From contig CAWIYK010000004.1 of NCBI GenBank assembly GCA_963840275.1, positions 1 through 64,000 of the forward strand: DNA of 64,000 bases. The letters run 5' to 3'. This DNA is from Actinophytocola sp963840275. GTDB taxonomy: Bacteria; Actinomycetota; Actinomycetes; Mycobacteriales; Pseudonocardiaceae. Both the position numbers and the translations under genes were made by a program. This document shows, piece by piece, positions 1-13,513 of the stretch (position 1 is its first letter; every line of letters begins with the position of its first letter). The notes under the pieces were generated by a model. That model had not been told where the DNA came from. It ran no database searches and was given only the letters and a program-made list of their open reading frames with translations.

Positions 1-372
1 ATGGCCTCCGGCATCGTCCTGCGGAGGTTGCGTGCGCCCTCCAGGTCGACCTCGACCAGCGCGGGCTCACCGGCGGCGAGACCGCTCCTCGATGGGCGCC
101 CTGGGAGTGCCGGACCGATGGATGCCTCGGTGGATCTCCGCCCACTCCAGCAGCTCATCGTTTTTGATCATGTGGTCGAACTCGTCGGCCGTCACGAACC
201 GGTAGTCGACCCCGTCCCGCTCGCCCGGCCGCTGTGCCCGCGTCGTGGCCGAAACGCTGAACCACAGCTCCGGATACATGTTCCGCAGCACCTGGACGAC
301 ACTGCTCTTACCTACGCCGGAAGGGCCGGCTAGTACGACCAGCCGGCCCCTCCTGATGTCACTGCTCGTCAC
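1..372 (-). CDS. gmk: Guanylate kinase, 3' end outside window, one frame break
   Basis: Guanylate kinase phosphorylates GMP to GDP in the cytosol. The P-loop GPSGVGKSS lies at residues 17-25 and is followed by the family segment SATTRAQRPGE. The start is GTG at 372, overlapping the mihF stop as GTGA. After residue about 95 (RAPIEE) the frame closes early, but family sequence resumes in another frame as LAAGEPALVEVDL and GARNLRRTMPEA, so one base is extra near 81-84. Guanylate kinase is normally essential, so an assembly error is more likely than a true null. The gene runs off the left edge. Confidence 0.9.
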
Positions 373-686
373 TCGCCGCTGAACTCAGCGAGCAACGCCT
401 TGCGCTGACGGTCGCCAAGGCCGCGCAGACGGCGGCTCGGGGCGATCTCAAGACGCTCGATGATCTGCTGGGCACGCACTTTGCCGACGCCCGGCAGGGC
501 CTCGAGCAGTGCGGTGACCTTCATCTTGCCCAGGACCTCGTCCTTCTCAGCCTGGGCGAGCACGTCCTTGAGGGTAGTGCCGCCTCGCTTCAGGCGCTCC
601 TTGAGCTCAGCTCGGGCGCGTCGGGCGGCAGCCGCCTTCTCCAGCGCTGCGGCCCGCTGCTCCTCGGTCAGCTGGGGAAGGGCCAC
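369..686 (-). CDS. mihF: Actinobacterial integration host factor
   Basis: This 105-residue basic protein is the actinobacterial IHF, a nucleoid-associated DNA-bending protein unrelated to E. coli IHF. The helix-two-turn-helix segment is visible as ALLEALPGVGKVRAQQIIERL near residues 60-80, followed by the basic end SRRLRGLGDRQRKAL. I chose GTG at 686 because GGAGGA sits 7 nt upstream and family members begin with ALPQLT; a longer in-frame extension has no family resemblance. It overlaps gmk by 4 nt. In most actinomycetes it follows pyrF directly, but here a toxin/immunity pair intervenes. The 167 nt between it and the upstream gene probably hold its promoter. Confidence 0.93.
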   Translation of the reverse strand: MALPQLTEEQRAAALEKAAAARRARAELKERLKRGGTTLKDVLAQAEKDEVLGKMKVTALLEALPGVGKVRAQQIIERLEIAPSRRLRGLGDRQRKALLAEFSGE

Positions 687-853
687 GATTTCCTCCGGGG
701 GGTGGGGTTTTCTGCGGATCGGTGTCGCGACGTTACCGACAACCGGCTTGTCGTGACAACGCGGGTCCACCTTAGTGCGGTGGGTAGTGCGCAAAAGAGC
801 ATAGATCAACTCTCAGTAGCGAACACCCCTGGACCTGCGGTAACACCTTCGGG

Positions 854-1423
854 TCAGGTGCGCCGCGACCATACCGCACAAGCAGCGCGAAGCGCTTCGA
901 CGTGGTATTGCGGCAGGGTTTCCCCGGTCGTGTATACCTCGATGACACCGTGAGTTTCCTCGCCGATCGGGACCTGGTTCTGCGTGGCGGCGAGCTCGCC
1001 TTCTGGAGCGAGTTCCAGCAGGTAAAGCCATGTGGCCTGACCAGCAGCCGTGGCATCAACCGGCCGCCGGTAGACCCTCGACAGACGGCGTGCGGCAGGC
1101 GCCGCGGAGACCCAGCGAACAAGCCTGTCATCGGTCTCCCGAGGTTCCGGCGTGTCGTTTCCCGCATCGAACTCGTAGGCCAGGGAAACCTTGTCGACGC
1201 GCGGTATCTCGGCGAGCTCCTCGGGGTCCGCGACGGCGACCGACGCGAGCAGCTCGTGCTCGGCGTCGGTCAGCGGCACCGCGTTGCGGCTCAGGTAGCC
1301 GACGAGCGAGTCACCCATCATGGTGGTCTCGCCCGCGCCCAGGTAGCCGCGGAAGCCCCGCAGGGCGTCGTCGTCCACCCGTCCCGCGAGGCGGCGGAGC
1401 AGTTCGATGGCGGGACGAGTCAC
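854..1423 (-). CDS. Putative immunity protein for the EndoU toxin
   Basis: This intact 189-residue acidic protein has no domain I recognise. It starts with GTG at 1423, 8 nt after the stop of the EndoU toxin gene, the usual toxin-then-immunity order of polymorphic toxin loci. There is no signal peptide or membrane segment, which suits a cytoplasmic inhibitor. Segments such as LLASVAVADPEELAEI and a Trp/Leu-rich TWLYLLELAPEGE suggest a compact mixed fold. The immunity role is inferred from position only; it could be an unrelated small protein. It is followed by about 170 nt of non-coding sequence and then mihF. Confidence 0.5.
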   Translation of the reverse strand: MTRPAIELLRRLAGRVDDDALRGFRGYLGAGETTMMGDSLVGYLSRNAVPLTDAEHELLASVAVADPEELAEIPRVDKVSLAYEFDAGNDTPEPRETDDRLVRWVSAAPAARRLSRVYRRPVDATAAGQATWLYLLELAPEGELAATQNQVPIGEETHGVIEVYTTGETLPQYHVEALRAACAVWSRRT

Positions 1424-1431
1424 GGTTCCCC

Positions 1432-4109
1432 TCAGCAGACGGTGGGCGCTGGCGGCGGAGCCTGGGTCGCCTGCGTGACGTCCGTCCTCGGCTTCCCGCC
1501 GTCCTGGTCGGTGGTGACGGAGACGTTGACCGCCGGGCCGGACGACGGCTTCGCGACACCGGGGGTCCGCCACTGCCCCTGGCCTCCAGGAGTCGTCGGG
1601 CGCACCCACACCGTGCGACCGGTCGGCCGCAACGCCACCTCGGTCTTCTGCCCCGCGGCACCACCCGGCGCTCGGCAGCTGGGCCTTCGTCGGCGTGGTC
1701 GGCTTCGCGATCGGGCTACCCTCGCCGCCCGGGTTCACATACGGCAGGTCCGGCCTGGCCGGGTCGTTCGGCGCCTGGCCGAGCGTGCCGTTCTGGTCGG
1801 CGACGTTGCCGGTCGGGTACGCCATGAGCGTGCCGTCCTGCAGCACCGTCACCTCCATCTCCACACCGTTGACCGTGCCACGGTAGGTCCAACCCCACAC
1901 GCTCACCCGCATCTGGTTCTTGTTGTCCCTGGGGTTCGAGATCCACGTGTGGTCGGCCGTGCCGTCGTGTGGGTCGTGCCGTTCGCGGCGTTCTGGTTCG
2001 CGCGGTTGACGAGCTCGACCGCGGCCTGCTCGATGTCGGCGTCGGTCCATGTCTTCGGGAACTCGGTCTTGCCGGGCACCCGGTGCCGTGGCGGTGGCCG
2101 CCGCTGTCCAGCGGGGTGTTGGTGTCGAAGGTGTCGCCGCCGAGCGTGTGCTGTCGCTGACCACTCCGTGAAGTGCGGGATAACGCCTGCGGGCAGGGTG
2201 GCCGGTGGGCTCTGTGCCTTCGGTCTGCCCGAGTGCGGCGAGGTCATCGGCGTCGAACAGGTAGGTGCCGTTCGTCCCGCCCTTGTCCGGTTGGCCGCTG
2301 GCCGTGTTGATCACGGAGACGGCCGCCACGAGCGGCTTGCCGGCCGCGTCGAGCAGGACGTCCTTGACGCGTGTGCCCTGGTGGGTGGCGGTGCGGAGCT
2401 GGTCGCGGAACTGCGCGCGGGAGACGTTGCCGAGGCCGGCGGACTGGCCGTGCACGTACAGCTCGACGACCTTGGCGTAGCCCTGCGGCACCAACTGGTC
2501 GAGGTCGGCCGCCGCGTCGCCGAGCGCGGTGACGAGGGCCGTCGACCGGTGTTGCCCTTCCCGGTGATCACGGCAGGGCGATAGGCCAGCTTGTCGTCGT
2601 CGTAGATGACGCCGTCCTCGACGTGGACGGGCGCCTGGTCGGGTGTGGCGGGCGGCGGGCGGCCCGCGGTGAGTCGCTTCAGCAGGTCGAGCATGCGGCG
2701 GGCCTGCTGCGCGTCGGCCGGCGAGCTGTCGTCCGCCGCCTGCTGGACGAGGTCGGGCAGCGGAGACCGGGTGACGTCGTCGCCGTACCGCAGCGCGGGC
2801 GAGTTGACGAGCTGGAGGAGCGTGTCGAACAGCCGGCTGGAGATGCCGTCGCTCACCATGTTCCGCGCGGTCTCGATGACCTGGTCGCCGTCTGGTTGGC
2901 GGGTCAGGCCGGCCACCGGGACGTTCGCGGTGGTCCGGTCGAGGAACCTGGTGACGTCCGGCCCGTAGGCGGACGGGTTGCCCGGCAGCGGGTTGTTCGG
3001 GTCGACGCCGCGGTCGTCGAGACGTTTGCCGGCGTCCACGTCCGGGCCCGCGAACGAGGTCACCTGCGTGAACGCCTGGACGTAGATCGGCACCGTCACG
3101 CTGCCGTTCGGCGACGGCGGTGCCGGGTTCGGCGCGTTGTAGGTGGTGCTGAACTGACCCCGCGGCGCGATGTTGACCGGCACCGTCATGGGTCCGCCGC
3201 TGCTGGAGGTGATCATGAGCGTGCCGACCGCGGCCATGCCACCGCTGTTCGACACGGTGACGGTGAACGGGCACAGCGCCGAGTAGCAGATCCCGCCCGG
3301 TGCGCTCACGTCCGCGGACAGGTCGGGCCGCTGGTCGGTCGAGGGGATCTCCGGCTGCGGCAGGTCGGCCGGCGCCGGGGCGTTGTCGTCGAGCTGCCTG
3401 GTCGCGCGGTCGCGGCACGGGCCGTCGGGCTTCGCGGTGGTGAGCAGCCCGGTCGGGTAGCTGGGCGTCGCTTGGCGCGGGTGAGCCGGTCCGGCTCGCC
3501 GAGGACCGGGCCGCCGAGGCCGAGCAGGCGGGCGGGGACGTCGGCGAGACGTACACCGTCCAGCCGGTCTCACCCTTCGACAGGGCCATCGCGGGCTGGC
3601 CGCCGTCGAACATCGTCGGGGTGGCCGACCACTCCGCCTTCGCGGTCGGCGAGACGCTTCTCGAGCCGGTCGCCGGCGAGGTCGACGAGGTCGATGACGG
3701 GGAAGCCGGCGGTGTCGTCGGCCTTGACCCATTTGTCCGAGTAGTCCTGGACGAACGCGGGCACGGTGTTGCGCCACCAGACCGCGTTGGCACGCACGGC
3801 GGCCTCGTCACCACGTCGACGACGAACTCGGCGACCCCGCCGGTGTCGTCCCGCACGAGGGCCTGCGCGGCGCCATCGAGCACGACGATGTCGACGTCGA
3901 GGCTGCTGCCCGTTGTCCGCGCCGACCGCGCCGGTCAGGTGGATGTCCCGCAGGCCGGCGAGCTGCCCGAGCGCTTCGCTCGCCGCGCTCGACGGGTCGA
4001 CGGCGATCGCCTGCCCCGGCAGCCGTTTCGCCGGCGCGAGGACGACGAGCGCGGCCGCGACAAGTACGACGAGACCCAGGACCCCACCAAGGAGCCAGCG
4101 GCGTTTCAT
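1432..4109 (-). pseudogene. Membrane-anchored EndoU-type polymorphic toxin, multiple frame breaks
   Basis: About 890 codons are recovered when reading frames are stitched. The N-terminus MKRRWLLGGVLG plus a hydrophobic run (residues 6-27) is a signal anchor. The middle carries a beta-rich domain (ALCPFTVTVSNSGGMAAVGT). The C-terminal third matches bacterial EndoU nucleases: HTLGGDTFDTN, a SGGHRHR segment, FPKTWTDADIEQA, then GWTYRGTVNGVEMEV and GTLMAYPTGN, with the conserved His pair and the terminal Tyr. At least nine frame changes occur, near 3907, 3822, 3640, 3552, 3478, 2545, 2170, 2105, 1965 and 1668. The one near 3907 is an extra C in a CCC run. No frame-independent nonsense mutations are needed, so recent decay or poor sequence are both possible. 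The likely target is RNA of competing cells. Confidence 0.7.
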
Positions 4110-4184
4110 GTTGTGTCTTACCCCCGTGCCAGAACTGGTACGAGGGTACGACTGATGTCACACGGCTTGGGTTCCGATCAGGTC

Positions 4185-5011
4185 TCAGACAGCCTGGGCG
4201 ATCGAGTCGCGGACGCGCAGCGCGGCCGCACGCAGCGCCGCGACGTCCGGGCCGTGTCGCAGGATGTCTCGCGACGAGGACGGCAGGACGTGCTTGAGAC
4301 TCGCGCCGAAGACCGACCGGAGGTCCTCGATGCCGGCGCCCTGCGCACCGAAGCCCGGCGCGAGGATGGTCCCGTTCAGCGCCGAGAGGTCCAGCTCGGT
4401 CCGGCCGACCGTCGCGCCGATGACGAGGCCGACGTGGCCGAGCGGGCTGGCGCCGGCGTTCCTGGCGGCCGCCTCGTTCACCATCGTCTGCGCGACCGTC
4501 ACGTCGCCGTCGGTGCGGGCGCGCTGCACGGAGGCGCCCTCCTTGTTCGACGTCAGCGCCAGCACGAACACGCCGCGGCCGTTCTGCTTCGCCAGGTCCA
4601 GCGCCGGGTCGAGCGAGCCGAACCCGAGGTACGGCGACAGCGTCACCGCGTCGGCCGCCAGCGGCGAGCTCTCGCCGAGGTACGCGGCCGCGTAGGCGGC
4701 CATCGTGGAGCCGATGTCGCCCCGCTTGACATCCAGCAGCACCAGCGCGCCCTCGGCCCGGCACGCGGCGATCAGGCCCTCCAGCACGGCCACCCCGGCC
4801 GACCCGTGCGCCTCGAACAGCGCCGACTGCGGCTTCACGACCGCGACCTCGCCCGCGAACGCCTCGACGCACGTCTCCGCGAAGCGCGTCAGGCCCTCGG
4901 CGTTCGCCGGCAGGCCCCACGCGTCGAGCAGCGCGGGGTGCGGGTCGACGCCGACGCACAGCGGCCCCCGCAGCGACACCGCGGTCGTCACCCTGGCGCC
5001 GAACGGGGCCC

Positions 5012-5015
<4 letters not shown>
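4185..5015 (-). CDS. pyrF: Orotidine 5'-phosphate decarboxylase
   Basis: This enzyme makes UMP from OMP, the last step of de novo pyrimidine synthesis. The 276-residue protein is the long (type 2) form found in actinobacteria. The active-site segment LLDVKRGDIGST is at residues 93-104, with catalytic Lys97; VGVDPHP near residues 21-27 is the substrate-binding start of the barrel. The GTG start at 5015 overlaps the carB stop as GTGA, so it is translationally coupled and the last pyr gene of the operon. A second GTG at 4991 is possible but would remove the conserved FGAR start. Confidence 0.95.
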
Positions 5016-8330
<3,315 letters not shown>

Positions 8331-8338
<8 letters not shown>

Positions 8339-8954
8339 GCCTTCCCCCATTCACCAGACAGCGAACCCCGTCGCGGAAGGCCTGGAAGCTCTTCGACCGG
8401 TTCGACTCGACGTTCATATGTTGTGCAATCTCGGCGGCAGCCTGCATCTTGCGAAGTCCTGACCGGTGATAGCCATGCTTGACGAGTACCGACTCCAGCG
8501 CTTCCCAGGTGCCACCCTTGATCGCGTCGGGATCGCGATACCTGGCCTGTTTGGCGAGACTGGACGGCACCTTGGGGAACGCTCGGTTGAGCGCTTCCAC
8601 GTCACCGAGGAACCACGCCTCCAACTCTTCGACCACGATCCTGTTCAAGACCTGAAAGTCGACTCCGCCGGTGGCCCGCGTGGTCAGACCTGCCTTCTCG
8701 GCAAGATCCTGAAGTCCTTCTTTCAGTATCAGGCAGTCGTCATCGTCCCGATCTACGAGCACTGCGACCTTGAGCGGTTCCCACTTCATCCGAGCGGCGT
8801 ACCCCGCAAACCTGACCGGCAGTGCCTTCAACAACGCGCCCTTACCGGGAAACTCCCGAATCTCGAAAACCGTCTCCGGCACCATGCGGGGCAACAGGAT
8901 GTTCAGTGCACGCGCAGCTGAGGGCTCCTCGACCAAGACCTCGAGACTGGTCAC
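8331..8954 (-). CDS. TOPRIM-like DUF4276-type protein of an ATPase pair
   Basis: This 207-residue protein has TOPRIM-like acidic signatures: LEVLVEEPSA (Glu9/Glu10) and VAVLVDRDDDD (Asp68-Asp72), followed by VVEELEAWFLGD (residues 108-118), typical of the DUF4276 family that partners P-loop ATPases. It starts with GTG at 8954, overlapping the ATPase stop as GTGA, and its TAA lies inside the carB start region (8 nt overlap). The role is inferred: a metal-dependent nuclease or effector controlled by the ATPase, as in OLD-like and PARIS-like defence pairs. The family assignment is from memory of motifs, and an active nuclease is not proven. Confidence 0.7.
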
Positions 8955-10138
8955 CGAGGCCGCCCTGATCGCACGAGTGGGTCCCCCAGACCGAAGTACC
9001 CCTCCATCCAGAGGTTGCCCAACAGCCCGCCTGCCTCGACCATCGCCGCAAGTTGGGGAAGGTCTGCAGCCCTCGCGGTCTTCGTGAAGCCTTCCTCGTC
9101 CCGGTACAGGGCCCACAGCTCCGGCGATCGCAGTGCATCGGCGAAGTACGGCGAATGCGTCGTCACCAGGAGCTGGCTGCGCTCCGCAGCCGCGCGCGCC
9201 TCCTCCGCCAGCGGGTACAGCAGCTTCGGATGCAGCTGGTTCTCCGGCTCCTCGATGCCGATGATCGGAGCCGGATCAGGGTCGTAGAGCACTGTGAGAT
9301 ACGCGAGCAACTTGAGTGTGCCGTCGGAGATGTACTGGGCCAGTACCGGAGCGTCGAACGGACGGTCCTTGAGCCGCAACAGCAGCCGGCCGTCCGGCAT
9401 CTGTTCGGAGTCGACCCGTTCGAGGTTGGGGACGCGATCGCCGAGCACTGCGAAGATCCGATCAAGGCGTTTGGGGTGCCGCTCGCCGAGATACTGGATC
9501 ACGTTGGCCAGGTTGTCGCCCGTCGCTGACAGCCGCTCCTGTGGCCCGGCCACCGGTTGAGCCCTCGCATGATCGATGTTCAGGTACGACAGGTACCAAC
9601 CGGTGATGAACCTGCGCAGAGCGGCGACCTGGGGGTAGCGGCTGAGCTGGCCGAGGCCGCTCACCGCCAGCAGATCCGGACTGTCCAGCTTCTCGTAGGT
9701 CTTGTCCCTGGACTTCTCGTCGTAGACCCACCCTTCGCCCCGGGAGAAGTCGAGGATGTCGCGAGGTCTGCCTGATCCCGGCGCGGTGGTCCATTGGAGA
9801 CGCTCCTCGACCACGATCGGAGAGCCGCGCTCCTCGTCAATCGCAAGCCGGTAGGTGACCAACCTGCTCTTGGCTGACTCCCGGTACTTCAGTTCGAACT
9901 CGACCGGGCCTTCGGCGCCACGACTCCTGATTTCAGGCATGCGGTTGCGGGCATCCCACGCTCGCCTGAGGTTGGTCGTGAAGGCCTCGTGAAGGAAGGC
10001 GAACACATCGAAGACCGTCGACTTGCCACTGCCGTTCGGACCGAACAAGACCGTGAGCGGGGTCAATCCGTCGAAGGTGACGTCTCGCAGGAGGCGGTAG
10101 TTCCGAATGGTCAAGCGCTGGATCGTCGGCCGCGCCAT
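8951..10138 (-). CDS. OLD/ABC-type AAA ATPase of a two-gene conflict module
   Basis: This 395-residue single-gene ATPase of the AAA_21/OLD type has Walker A GPNGSGKST (residues 33-41), a signature-like SDGTLKLL (271-278), Walker B with catalytic Glu in IIGIEEPEN (292-300), and the switch His in TTHSP (326-330). The region between is a helical insertion as in SMC/RecF relatives. It begins with ATG at 10138 overlapping the carA stop as ATGA, and hands over to the TOPRIM-like gene through GTGA. It is therefore fully embedded in the car operon and probably expressed with it. No transposase or repeat flanks it. Its function is inferred as nucleic acid or nucleotide sensing in defence. Confidence 0.85.
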   Translation of the reverse strand: MARPTIQRLTIRNYRLLRDVTFDGLTPLTVLFGPNGSGKSTVFDVFAFLHEAFTTNLRRAWDARNRMPEIRSRGAEGPVEFELKYRESAKSRLVTYRLAIDEERGSPIVVEERLQWTTAPGSGRPRDILDFSRGEGWVYDEKSRDKTYEKLDSPDLLAVSGLGQLSRYPQVAALRRFITGWYLSYLNIDHARAQPVAGPQERLSATGDNLANVIQYLGERHPKRLDRIFAVLGDRVPNLERVDSEQMPDGRLLLRLKDRPFDAPVLAQYISDGTLKLLAYLTVLYDPDPAPIIGIEEPENQLHPKLLYPLAEEARAAAERSQLLVTTHSPYFADALRSPELWALYRDEEGFTKTARAADLPQLAAMVEAGGLLGNLWMEGYFGLGDPLVRSGRPR

Positions 10139-11247
10139 CAGCTCGCCTCCATAAGGCCGACGAACTCGTCGAACAGCGGGGCGGCATCGTGTGGGCCCGC
10201 CGCCGCCTCTGGGTGGTACTGGACCGAGAACGCGGGCACGTCCAGGGCGCGAACACCCTCGACGCAGCCGTCGTTGGGGCAGTAGTGGCTGATCACGGCG
10301 GCGCCGAACGGGGTGTCGAACCGCTGGCCCGGCTCCCCCTCCAGCGCGAAGCCGTGGTTCTGCGAGGTGATCGCGACCCGGCCGGTGGCCACGTCGATCA
10401 CCGGGATGTTGATGCCGCGGTGGCCGTAGCGCAGCTTGTAGGTGTCCCGGCCGAGCGCGCGGCCGAGGATCTGGTGGCCGAAGCAGATGCCGAACAGCGG
10501 GATCCGCTGCTCCAGCACGCCCCGCGCGAGCGCGACCGGGCCGTCGGCCGTCGCGGGGTCGCCGGGGCCGTTGGCGAAGAACACGCCGTCCGGTTCGAGC
10601 GCGAGCACGTCGTCGAGCGTGGCCGTCACCGGCAGGACGTGGGTCTCGATGCCGCGCTGGGCCATCATTCGCGGCGTGTTGGTCTTGATGCCGAGGTCCA
10701 GCGCGGCGACCCGGAACCGGGTCTCGCCGTCGGCCGGGACGACGTACCTCTCGGCGGCCGTGACCTCACCCGCGAGGTCGGCGCCGACCATCCTCGGGCT
10801 CGCGAGGACCCGCTCGACCAGCTCGTCGGCATCGGCCAGGGCGTCGCCCGAGAAGACGCCGCCGCGCATCGCGCCGCGCTCCCGGATGTGCCTGGTCAGC
10901 GTGCGGGTGTCGACACCGGAGATGCCGACCACGCCCTGCTCGGCGAGCGCGTCGTCCAGCGGCCGGCGGGACCGCCAGTTCGACGGCGTCCGCGCCGGGT
11001 CGCGCACCACGTAACCGGCGACCCAGATGCGCGTCGACTCGTCGTCCTCGTCGTTCCAGCCGGTGTTGCCGATCTGCGGGGCGGTCGCCACCACGATCTG
11101 CCGGTGGTAGGACGGGTCGGTCAGCGTCTCCTGGTAGCCGGTCATCCCGGTGCAGAAGACGACCTCGCCGAGCGTGGCGCCGGTCGCGCCGAACGTCTCG
11201 CCGCGGAAGACCTTGCCGTCCTCCAACACGAGAGCAGCCTGACTCAT
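10138..11247 (-). CDS. carA: Carbamoyl-phosphate synthase small subunit
   Basis: CarA is the glutaminase subunit that feeds ammonia to CarB. The 369-residue protein has an N-terminal CPSase-specific domain (FCTGMTGYQETLTDPSY) and a class I amidotransferase domain with nucleophile Cys255 in FGICFGHQ and the His/Glu pair in QYHPEA near the C-terminus. ATG at 11247 is preceded by a GAGGCGG run. Its stop overlaps the ATPase gene by 4 nt; in related bacteria carB would follow here. There is a 56 nt gap to pyrC upstream. Confidence 0.97.
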   Translation of the reverse strand: MSQAALVLEDGKVFRGETFGATGATLGEVVFCTGMTGYQETLTDPSYHRQIVVATAPQIGNTGWNDEDDESTRIWVAGYVVRDPARTPSNWRSRRPLDDALAEQGVVGISGVDTRTLTRHIRERGAMRGGVFSGDALADADELVERVLASPRMVGADLAGEVTAAERYVVPADGETRFRVAALDLGIKTNTPRMMAQRGIETHVLPVTATLDDVLALEPDGVFFANGPGDPATADGPVALARGVLEQRIPLFGICFGHQILGRALGRDTYKLRYGHRGINIPVIDVATGRVAITSQNHGFALEGEPGQRFDTPFGAAVISHYCPNDGCVEGVRALDVPAFSVQYHPEAAAGPHDAAPLFDEFVGLMEAS

Positions 11248-11303
11248 GCCTGGTCCGCCTCTCCCAAACTCAAAGTTGTGGTCACGCCGGGGGACGAGGG
11301 CCG

Positions 11304-12581
11304 TCATGACCTGACCTTTCCATCGTGTGCGGTCACTCGACCACGCAGCATCGTCGTGACCACTCGGCCGGGCAGCTCCATGCCCTCGTACGGGGTGTTG
11401 GCGGCGATGCTGGCGAGCTCCGCGCCGCGCACCGTCCAGGTCGCGTCCGGGTCCACCAGCGTGAGGGTCGCCGGCTCGCCGACCTCCAGCGGACGACCCT
11501 GGTCGGTCAGCCCGGCGATCTCCGCCGGCCGTTCGCTCATCACCCTCGCGACCCCTCGCCAGTCCAGCAGTCCCGGCCCCACCATCGTCGCCACCACCAC
11601 CGACAGCGCGGTCTGCAGTCCCAGCATGCCCGGTCGCGCCGCGGACCACTCGCAGTCCTTGTCCTGCGGCGCGTGTGGCGCGTGGTCGGTCGCCACGCAG
11701 TCCAGCACGCCCTCGGCCAGCGCGGCACGCAGCACCTTCGCGTCGGCGGCGGTGCGCAGCGGCGGGTTGACCTTGTTGACCGGGTCGTAGGTCGACAGGC
11801 GCGCGTCGTCGAGCAGCAGGTGGTGCGGGGTGACCTCGGCGGACACCGTGATGCCCTGCTGCTTGGCCCAGCGCAGCAGGTCCGCGGCACCGGCCGTCGA
11901 CACGTGGCAGACGTGCAGCCGCGCGCCGGTCTGCCTCGCCAGCAGGCAGTCCCTCGCGATGATCGACTCCTCGGCCGCGGCCGGCCAGCCCGCCAGCCCG
12001 AGCCGGGCGGCCTGCTCGCCCTCGTGGGCCTGCGCGCCGACGGTCAGGCGCGGCTCCTCCGCGTGCTGGGCGATGACCACGTCCAGCGCCGTGGAGTACT
12101 CCAGCGCACGGCGCATGAGCAGTGGGTCGGCCACGCACAGGCCGTCGTCGCTGAACATCCGCACCCGCGCGGCCGACGCGGCCATCGTGCCGAGCTCGGC
12201 GAGCTTCTCGCCCCTCAGACCGACCGTCACCGCGCCGACCGGGTGCACGTCGACCAGCCCGACCTCGCGGCCGCGGCGCCACACGTGCTCGACGATCACC
12301 GCGTTGTCCGCGACCGGGTCGGTGTTGGCCATGGCGAAGACCGCCGTATAGCCGCCGAGCGCGGCCGCCGCCGAGCCGGTGTCGATGGTCTCGGTGTCCT
12401 CGCGGCCCGGCTCTCGCAGGTGGGTGTGCAGGTCGACGAACCCCGGCAGCGCGACGAGCCCTTCGGCGTCGACCACCTCGGCGTCGGCGTCGGTGCCCTC
12501 GACGATCAGCCCGTCGCGGACCAGCAGGTCGACCGGGTCCTCGCCGTAGGGGCGGACTCCCTTGAGCAGCAAGGACTTCAC
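11304..12581 (-). CDS. pyrC: Dihydroorotase
   Basis: Dihydroorotase cyclises carbamoyl aspartate to dihydroorotate. The 425-residue protein is the type I, long form. The metal-binding motif DLHTHLREPG is at residues 50-59 (His52, His54), and ATDHAPH late in the protein supplies the catalytic Asp. The GTG start at 12581 overlaps the pyrB stop as GTGA. It precedes carA by 56 nt; the small membrane or PH-domain gene often found here in other actinomycetes is absent. Confidence 0.96.
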   Translation of the reverse strand: MKSLLLKGVRPYGEDPVDLLVRDGLIVEGTDADAEVVDAEGLVALPGFVDLHTHLREPGREDTETIDTGSAAAALGGYTAVFAMANTDPVADNAVIVEHVWRRGREVGLVDVHPVGAVTVGLRGEKLAELGTMAASAARVRMFSDDGLCVADPLLMRRALEYSTALDVVIAQHAEEPRLTVGAQAHEGEQAARLGLAGWPAAAEESIIARDCLLARQTGARLHVCHVSTAGAADLLRWAKQQGITVSAEVTPHHLLLDDARLSTYDPVNKVNPPLRTAADAKVLRAALAEGVLDCVATDHAPHAPQDKDCEWSAARPGMLGLQTALSVVVATMVGPGLLDWRGVARVMSERPAEIAGLTDQGRPLEVGEPATLTLVDPDATWTVRGAELASIAANTPYEGMELPGRVVTTMLRGRVTAHDGKVRS

Positions 12582-13513
12582 GCGACCTCCTCGTCCTCGT
12601 GCGCCAGCAGGTGGTACAGCACCGCCATGCGGACGTGCACGCCGTTCGACACCTGTTGGGTGATCGCGGCGCGCGGCGAGTCCGCTACCGCCGAGGCGAT
12701 CTCCATGCCCCGCAGCATCGGGCCGGGGTGCAGCACGACCGCGTGGGCCGGCAGCACGTCGAGGCGCCGTTCGCTCAGGCCGTAGGCGATCGAGTACTCC
12801 CGGGCGGACGGGAAGAACCCGCCGTGCATGCGTTCGGCCTGGACCCGCAGCAGCATCACCGCGTCGAGACTCGGCAGCTCCGCGTCCAGCGTGTGCGACA
12901 CGGTCACCGGCCAGCGGTCCACGTGCGCCGGCAGCAGCGTCGGCGGAGCCACCAGCACGACGTCCGCGCCGAGCGTGGTGAGCAGGTGGACGTTGGACCG
13001 CGCGACCCTGCTGTGCAGGACGTCGCCGACGATCGCGATACGGCGGCCTGCCAGGTCACCGAGCCGTTCGCGCAGGGTCGCGGCGTCCAGCAGCGCCTGC
13101 GTGGGGTGCTCGTGCGTGCCGTCGCCCGCGTTGACCACGGACGTGCCGACCTCGGCGAGCCAGCCGGCGAGCCGGTGGGCGGCGCCGGAGGCCGGGTGGC
13201 GGATGATCACGCAGTCGGCGCCCGCCGCGGCCAGCGTCCGCGCGGTGTCGCGCAGGGACTCCCCCTTGCCGACGCTGCTGCCGGTCGCGGACACGTTGAC
13301 CACGTCGGCGCTCATCCACTTGCCGGCGATCTCGAACGAGACCCTGGTGCGGGTGGAGCTCTCGTAGAACATCGTGATCACGGTGCGGCCACGCAGCGTC
13401 GGCAGCTTCTTGACCTCGCGGCCGAGCAGGGTCTGCTTGAGCTCGGCGGCCGTGTCGAGGACGGCGGTGGCGGTGGCGACGGCCATGCCCTCGGTGCCGA
13501 GAAGGTGCTTCAC
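12578..13513 (-). CDS. pyrB: Aspartate carbamoyltransferase catalytic subunit
   Basis: PyrB joins carbamoyl phosphate to aspartate, the committed step. The 311-residue protein carries the carbamoyl-phosphate loop STRTRVSFE from residue 53, the HPTQALLD motif, and the aspartate-binding LLRVQAERM segment. No pyrI regulatory subunit is present, as expected in actinobacteria. The GTG start at 13513 overlaps pyrR by 4 nt, and its stop overlaps pyrC by 4 nt. Confidence 0.97.
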   Translation of the reverse strand: MKHLLGTEGMAVATATAVLDTAAELKQTLLGREVKKLPTLRGRTVITMFYESSTRTRVSFEIAGKWMSADVVNVSATGSSVGKGESLRDTARTLAAAGADCVIIRHPASGAAHRLAGWLAEVGTSVVNAGDGTHEHPTQALLDAATLRERLGDLAGRRIAIVGDVLHSRVARSNVHLLTTLGADVVLVAPPTLLPAHVDRWPVTVSHTLDAELPSLDAVMLLRVQAERMHGGFFPSAREYSIAYGLSERRLDVLPAHAVVLHPGPMLRGMEIASAVADSPRAAITQQVSNGVHVRMAVLYHLLAHEDEEVA

